A program made the position numbers and the translations under genes. From Paraplanobispora siamensis (GTDB lineage Bacteria > Actinomycetota > Actinomycetes > Streptosporangiales > Streptosporangiaceae), in the NCBI RefSeq assembly GCF_016863175.1, contig NZ_BOOJ01000038.1, positions 1 to 53,235 on the forward strand: a stretch of DNA of 53,235 bases, in the 5' to 3' direction. This document shows positions 48,910 to 53,235 of this stretch, piece after piece (position 1 is the first letter of the stretch; every line of letters begins with the position of its first letter). The notes under the pieces were generated by a model. That model searched no databases. It had not been told where the DNA came from and was given only the letters and a program-made list of their open reading frames with translations.

Positions 48910-51900
48910 ATGAGAACCCCCCACACAGCGCTCTTACGACTGGTCGCGACCCTGACCGTGATCGTCCTGGCCGTCACCGCCGGGCCGGTCTCCCCCGCCT
49001 CCGCCGCAGGCGGACCCAACCTGGCCGCGGGCAGGCCCGCCGCCGCCAGCGCCTCCAACGGCCCCTACACACCCGGCAACGTCAACGACGGCAACCAGTC
49101 CACCTACTGGGAGGGCCCGAACAACGCCTTCCCGCAGTGGGTCCGGGTCGACCTGGGCGCCTCCACGAGCGTCGACCAGGTCGTGGTGAAGCTCCCGCCG
49201 AGCTGGGAGGCCCGCACCCAGACCTTCGCCGTGCAGGGCAGCGCCGACGGCACGTCCTACACGACGCTCGCCGGCTCGGCCGCCCACGCCTTCAGCCCCG
49301 GCGCGGGCAACACCGTCACGGTGAACTTCCCGGCCGCCGAGGCCCGCTACGTCCGGCTGAACGTTACGGCCAACACCGGCTGGCCGGCGGCGCAGGTCGC
49401 CGAGCTGGAGGTGTACGGCGCGACGGGCTCCTCGGGCAACCTCGCCCAGGGCAGGCCGATGACCGCCAGCGGCTCCACGCAGACCTACGCGGCGGCCAAC
49501 GCCGGTGACGGCAACCAGTCCACCTACTGGGAGAGCGCCAACAACGCCTTCCCGCAGTGGCTCCAGGTGGACCTCGGCTCCGCCGTACGGGTCAACCGGC
49601 TCGTGCTGAAGATCCCGGCGGGCTGGGAGGCCCGCACGCAGACCCTGGAGGTCCAGGGCAGCACGGACGGCTCGTCCTTCTCCACCGTCGTCGCCCCGGC
49701 CGCGCACCGTTTCGAACCGGCGGCCACGATCACCTTCAACGCCGTCACCACCCGCCATCTGCGGCTGCGCTTCACCGCCAACACCGCCTGGCCCGCCGCC
49801 CAGATCGCGGAGTTCGAGGTGTACGGCGCCGCCACCGGCGACACCCAGGCGCCCACCGCGCCGGGCGACCTCGCCTACACCGAGCCCTCCCCCGGGCAGA
49901 TCCGGCTGACCTGGAACGCCTCCACCGACAACACCGGCGTCACCGCCTATGACGTCTACGCCAACGACGTCCTGCGCACGAGCGTGGCGGGCAACGTCCT
50001 GACCTACACCGACACCCAGCCCGCCAACGCCACCGTCACCTACCACGTCAAGGCCAGGGACGCCGCGGGCAACCAGTCCGCCGCCGGCAACGCGGTGACC
50101 AGGAGGGGCGACACGGGCGACACCCAGGCGCCCACCGCGCCGGGCGACCTCGCCTACACCGAGCCCTCCCCCGGGCAGATCCGGCTGACCTGGAACGCCT
50201 CCACCGACAACACCGGCGTCACCGGCTATGACGTCTACGCCAACGACGTCCTGCGCACGAGCGTGGCGGGCAACGTCCTGACCTACACCGACACCCAGCC
50301 CGCCAACGCCACCGTCACCTACCGGGTCAGGGCGAAGGACGCCGCGGGCAACCAGTCCGCCGCCAGCAACGCCGTCACCCGCACCGGCAGCGGCGGCGGC
50401 TCGAACCTGGCCGTCGGCAAGCCGATCAGCGCCTCCTCGCACGTCCACACGTTCGTGGCGGCCAACGCCAACGACAACAGCACGGCCACCTACTGGGAGG
50501 CCGCGCCCGGCGCCTACCCGAACACGCTGACGGTGAGGCTGGGCGCGAACGCGAGCATCACCTCAGTCGTGGTCAAGCTCAACCCGGACGCCGTCTGGGG
50601 CGCCCGTACCCAGACCATCGAGGTCCTGGGCCGCGAGCAGAGCGCCTCGGCGTTCACCACGCTGAAGGCGGCGGCGCCGTACGCCTTCGACCCGGCCGGC
50701 GGGAACACGGTGACGATCCCCGTCACCGCCGACGCCGCCGACGTCCAGCTCAAGATCACCTCCAACACCGGGTCGAGCGGCGGACAGGTCGCCGAGCTCC
50801 AGGTGATCGGCACCCCGGCGCCCAACCCCGACCTCCAGGTCACCGCCCTGACCTGGACGCCCTCCTCCCCGGTGGAGACCGACACGATCAGGCTCCAGGC
50901 CACGGTGCGCAACTCCGGCACCCGGGCCTCGGGCGCCACCGATGTGAACTTCTACCTCGGCGGGACAAAGGTCGGCACCGCCCCGGTGGCGTCGCTGTCG
51001 GCGGGTGCCTCCGCGAACGTCTCGGCGGACGTCGGCGCGCGGAACGCGGGCTCCTATCCGGTCACCGCCGAGGTGGACGAGGCCAACGCGGTCATCGAGC
51101 AGAACGACCTGAACAACGAGCTCACCGCGTCCTCGCCGATGACCGTCCGGCCGGTCGACAGCTCCGACCTGGTCGCCTCGCCGGTGAGCTGGACGCCGGG
51201 CAACCCGGCCAACGGCACCGCCGTCACCTTCTCTGTGGCGATCAAGAACCAGGGCAATGTCGCCTCGGCGAGCGGCGCGCACGGCATCACGCTGACCGTG
51301 CTCGACGACGCCGGGACCGTCGTGCGCACGCTGACCGGCTCCCACAACGGCGTGATCGCCGCGGGCGCCACCACCGCGCCGGTGAACCTCGGCACGTGGA
51401 CCGCCGCCAACGGCAGGTACACCGTCCGGACGGAGCTGGCCGCCGACGCAGCCGAGCTGCCGGTCAAGCGGGGCGACAACGTCAGCACGGTCCCGCTGTT
51501 CGTCGGCCGGGGCGCGAACATGCCCTACGACATGTACGAGGCCGAGGACGGCTCCCTCGGCGGCGGCGCGCAGGTCGTCGGCCCGAACCGGACCGTCGGC
51601 GACCTGGCGGGCGAGGCGTCCGGGCGCAAGGCGGTGACGCTGAACACCACCGGCTCCTACGTCGAGTTCACCACCAAGGCGCCGACCAACACCCTGGTCA
51701 CCCGCTTCTCCATCCCGGACGCGCCGGGCGGCGGCGGGACCAACTCCACGCTCAACGTCTACGTCAACGGTTCCTTCCACAAGGCGATCAGCCTGACCTC
51801 CCGGTACGCCTGGCTGTACGGCAACGAGACCAATCCCGGCAACTCCCCCGGTTCGGGCGGGCCGCGTCACATCTACGACGAGGCCAACATGATGCTCAAC

Positions 51901-53184
51901 ACGACCGTCCCGGCCGGGAGCAGGATCAGGCTGCAGAAGGACGCGGCCAACACCACCACCTACGCGATCGACTTCGTCAACACCGAGCAGGTCGCGCCGG
52001 TCGCCAACCCGGACCCGGCCCGCTACGTCACGCCCACCGGCTTCGCCCACCAGGACGTGCAGAACGCGCTGGACCGGGCCCGGATGGAGTCCGGCTGGCT
52101 CGGCGTCTACCTGCCGCCCGGCGACTACCAGACCTCGAACAAGTTCCAGGTGTACGGCAAGCCGGTGAAGATCGTCGGCGCCGGGCCCTGGTACACGAGG
52201 TTCCACGCGCCCGCCACGCAGGACAACACCGACGTCGGCTTCCGCGCCGAGGCCTCGGCCAACGGCTCGACGTTCGCGGGCTTCGCCTACTTCGGCAACT
52301 ACACCTCCCGCATCGACGGCCCCGGCAAGGTCTTCGACTTCGGCAACGTCGCCGACATCACGATCGACGACATCTGGGCCGAGCACATGGTCTGCCTCTA
52401 CTGGGGCGCCAACACCGACCGGATGACGATCAAGAACTCGCGCATCCGGAACACCTTCGCCGACGCGATCAACATGACCAACGGCAGCACCGACAACCTG
52501 GTCAGCAACAACGAGTCGCGGGCCAGCGGCGACGACAGCTTCGCGCTGTTCTCCGCCATCGACGCGGGCGGCGGGGACGTCAAGGGCAACGTCTACGAGA
52601 ACCTGACCTCGATCCTGACCTGGCGGGCGGCCGGCGTCGCGGTCTACGGCGGGTACGACAACGTCTTCCGCAACATCCACATCGCCGACACGCTGGTGTA
52701 CTCCGGCATCACGATCAGCTCGCTCGACTTCGGCTACCCGATGAACGGCTTCGGCGCCGACCCGCCCACCCGGTTCGACAACATCTCGATCGTCCGGGCC
52801 GGCGGCCACTTCTGGGGCTCCCAGACCTTCCCCGGGATCTGGGTCTTCTCCGCCTCAAAGGTGTTCCAGGGCATCCGGGTGAGCAATGTGGACATCGTCG
52901 ACCCGACGTACCACGGCATCATGTTCCAGACCAACTACGTGGGAGGCCAGCCGCAGAACCCGGTCAAGGACACCGTGTTCACCAACGTCTCGATCACCGG
53001 CGCCCGCAAGAGCGGTGACGCCTACGACGCCAAGTCCGGGTTCGGGATCTGGGCCAACGAGATGCCCGAGGCCGGCCAGGGCCCGGCGGTGGGCTCGGCC
53101 GTCTTCAACAACCTGCGGATGAGCGGCAACGCCCAGGACGTCAGGAACACGACGTCCACCTTCACCATCACCGTCAACGACTAG
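48910..53184 (+). CDS. Secreted GH87 alpha-1,3-glucanase (mutanase/mycodextranase-like), multimodular
   Basis: Encodes 1424 residues. Signal peptide (about 1-33, ending PASAA). Discoidin/F5/8C-type carbohydrate modules begin at about residues 34 (NLAAGRPAAAS), 177 (NLAQGRPMTAS) and 499 (NLAVGKPISAS). Two FN3 domains lie at about 314-490. CARDB-like domains begin at about 640 and 752. The C-terminal part from about 876 is a GH87 unit ending in a right-handed beta-helix. D1185 (in FADAIN) and D1208/D1209 (in SGDDSFALF) match the spacing of the three catalytic Asp that I recall for a Paenibacillus GH87 enzyme. It should cut alpha-1,3-glucan such as fungal wall glucan. The ATG at 48910 has GAGG upstream. 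Confidence 0.85.
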   Translation: MRTPHTALLRLVATLTVIVLAVTAGPVSPASAAGGPNLAAGRPAAASASNGPYTPGNVNDGNQSTYWEGPNNAFPQWVRVDLGASTSVDQVVVKLPPSWEARTQTFAVQGSADGTSYTTLAGSAAHAFSPGAGNTVTVNFPAAEARYVRLNVTANTGWPAAQVAELEVYGATGSSGNLAQGRPMTASGSTQTYAAANAGDGNQSTYWESANNAFPQWLQVDLGSAVRVNRLVLKIPAGWEARTQTLEVQGSTDGSSFSTVVAPAAHRFEPAATITFNAVTTRHLRLRFTANTAWPAAQIAEFEVYGAATGDTQAPTAPGDLAYTEPSPGQIRLTWNASTDNTGVTAYDVYANDVLRTSVAGNVLTYTDTQPANATVTYHVKARDAAGNQSAAGNAVTRRGDTGDTQAPTAPGDLAYTEPSPGQIRLTWNASTDNTGVTGYDVYANDVLRTSVAGNVLTYTDTQPANATVTYRVRAKDAAGNQSAASNAVTRTGSGGGSNLAVGKPISASSHVHTFVAANANDNSTATYWEAAPGAYPNTLTVRLGANASITSVVVKLNPDAVWGARTQTIEVLGREQSASAFTTLKAAAPYAFDPAGGNTVTIPVTADAADVQLKITSNTGSSGGQVAELQVIGTPAPNPDLQVTALTWTPSSPVETDTIRLQATVRNSGTRASGATDVNFYLGGTKVGTAPVASLSAGASANVSADVGARNAGSYPVTAEVDEANAVIEQNDLNNELTASSPMTVRPVDSSDLVASPVSWTPGNPANGTAVTFSVAIKNQGNVASASGAHGITLTVLDDAGTVVRTLTGSHNGVIAAGATTAPVNLGTWTAANGRYTVRTELAADAAELPVKRGDNVSTVPLFVGRGANMPYDMYEAEDGSLGGGAQVVGPNRTVGDLAGEASGRKAVTLNTTGSYVEFTTKAPTNTLVTRFSIPDAPGGGGTNSTLNVYVNGSFHKAISLTSRYAWLYGNETNPGNSPGSGGPRHIYDEANMMLNTTVPAGSRIRLQKDAANTTTYAIDFVNTEQVAPVANPDPARYVTPTGFAHQDVQNALDRARMESGWLGVYLPPGDYQTSNKFQVYGKPVKIVGAGPWYTRFHAPATQDNTDVGFRAEASANGSTFAGFAYFGNYTSRIDGPGKVFDFGNVADITIDDIWAEHMVCLYWGANTDRMTIKNSRIRNTFADAINMTNGSTDNLVSNNESRASGDDSFALFSAIDAGGGDVKGNVYENLTSILTWRAAGVAVYGGYDNVFRNIHIADTLVYSGITISSLDFGYPMNGFGADPPTRFDNISIVRAGGHFWGSQTFPGIWVFSASKVFQGIRVSNVDIVDPTYHGIMFQTNYVGGQPQNPVKDTVFTNVSITGARKSGDAYDAKSGFGIWANEMPEAGQGPAVGSAVFNNLRMSGNAQDVRNTTSTFTITVND
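49837..50394 (+). repeat. Near-identical 279-bp duplication encoding two FN3 domains
   Basis: The DNA from 49837 to 50115 recurs at 50116-50394. The first about 200 bases of each copy differ at only about one position; divergence is concentrated at the 3' end, around the CAC/CGG and AAG/AGG codons of the YHVKARD versus YRVRAKD segment. This points to recent duplication or gene conversion within the gene. Confidence 0.85.
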
Positions 53185-53218
53185 CCGGGCGCGTCCTCGG
53201 GCCAGGAGTCGGTACGGC

Positions 53219-53235
53219 GGGCGCACCGTGCGCCC
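53219..53235 (+). terminator. Hairpin at the right edge, downstream of the GH87 gene
   Basis: Arms GGGCGCA (53219-53225) and TGCGCCC (53229-53235) with a three-base loop, 35 bases past the GH87 stop. The window ends here, so the stem may be longer. Confidence 0.55.

Overview
The window is very GC-rich (third codon positions almost all G or C) and carries actinomycete hallmarks: GTG and TTG starts, ATGA/GTGA stop-start overlaps, LacI-controlled sugar ABC operons without an ATPase gene, an AAA/tetratricopeptide-type regulator and a DrrAB-like exporter. A filamentous actinomycete, perhaps of the Streptosporangiales, fits best; this is inferred from gene content and composition only. I see no rRNA, tRNA, CRISPR array, insertion sequence or phage gene.

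Layout. 1-318: truncated 122-bp tandem repeat. 319-1782: DUF2252 gene (-). 2066-2699: frameshifted DUF4097-like membrane protein (+). 2679-11116: an eight-gene minus-strand surface-glycan cluster (GT2, six-TM protein, DPM-like GT2, CofD/YvcK-like transferase, HAD phosphatase, nucleotidyltransferase, Wzx-like flippase, GT4). Six of the eight overlap by 4 to 13 bases. 11583-13542: WYL regulator divergent from a VOC protein, then a SnoaL-like protein. 13681-18437: secreted lipase divergent from a large AAA ATPase regulator. 18445-20330: DrrAB-like ABC exporter. 20471-26947: a frameshifted small ORF, an epimerase, a serine hydrolase, a GNAT enzyme, a GCS2/ATP-grasp fusion and an AAA ATPase. 27171-28895: treZ.

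28968-40471: a beta-mannoside utilisation operon (peptide-type ABC importer, GH2 beta-mannosidase, ROK kinase, ManA) beside a LacI regulator. A 14-base TGGGAGCGCTCCCA box lies upstream. The genes form a complete route: import of manno-oligosaccharides, cleavage to mannose, phosphorylation to mannose-6-P, isomerisation to fructose-6-P. 40542-42351: wrbA and a pirin, divergent.

42404-53184: an alpha-glucan locus. A secreted GH87 alpha-1,3-glucanase with three discoidin, two FN3 and two CARDB-like modules would cut the polymer outside. A MalEFG-type importer takes up the oligomers and a GH13 alpha-glucosidase hydrolyses them, under a LacI repressor that looks leaderless.

Most notable: (i) the CofD-like/nucleotidyltransferase/HAD trio inside the glycan cluster, which resembles a CofC-CofD style phospho-transfer route reused for a surface polymer; (ii) the identical 14-base LacI-type operator at the mannoside operon and upstream of the glycan cluster; (iii) strong intercistronic hairpins just after the binding-protein gene in both sugar operons.
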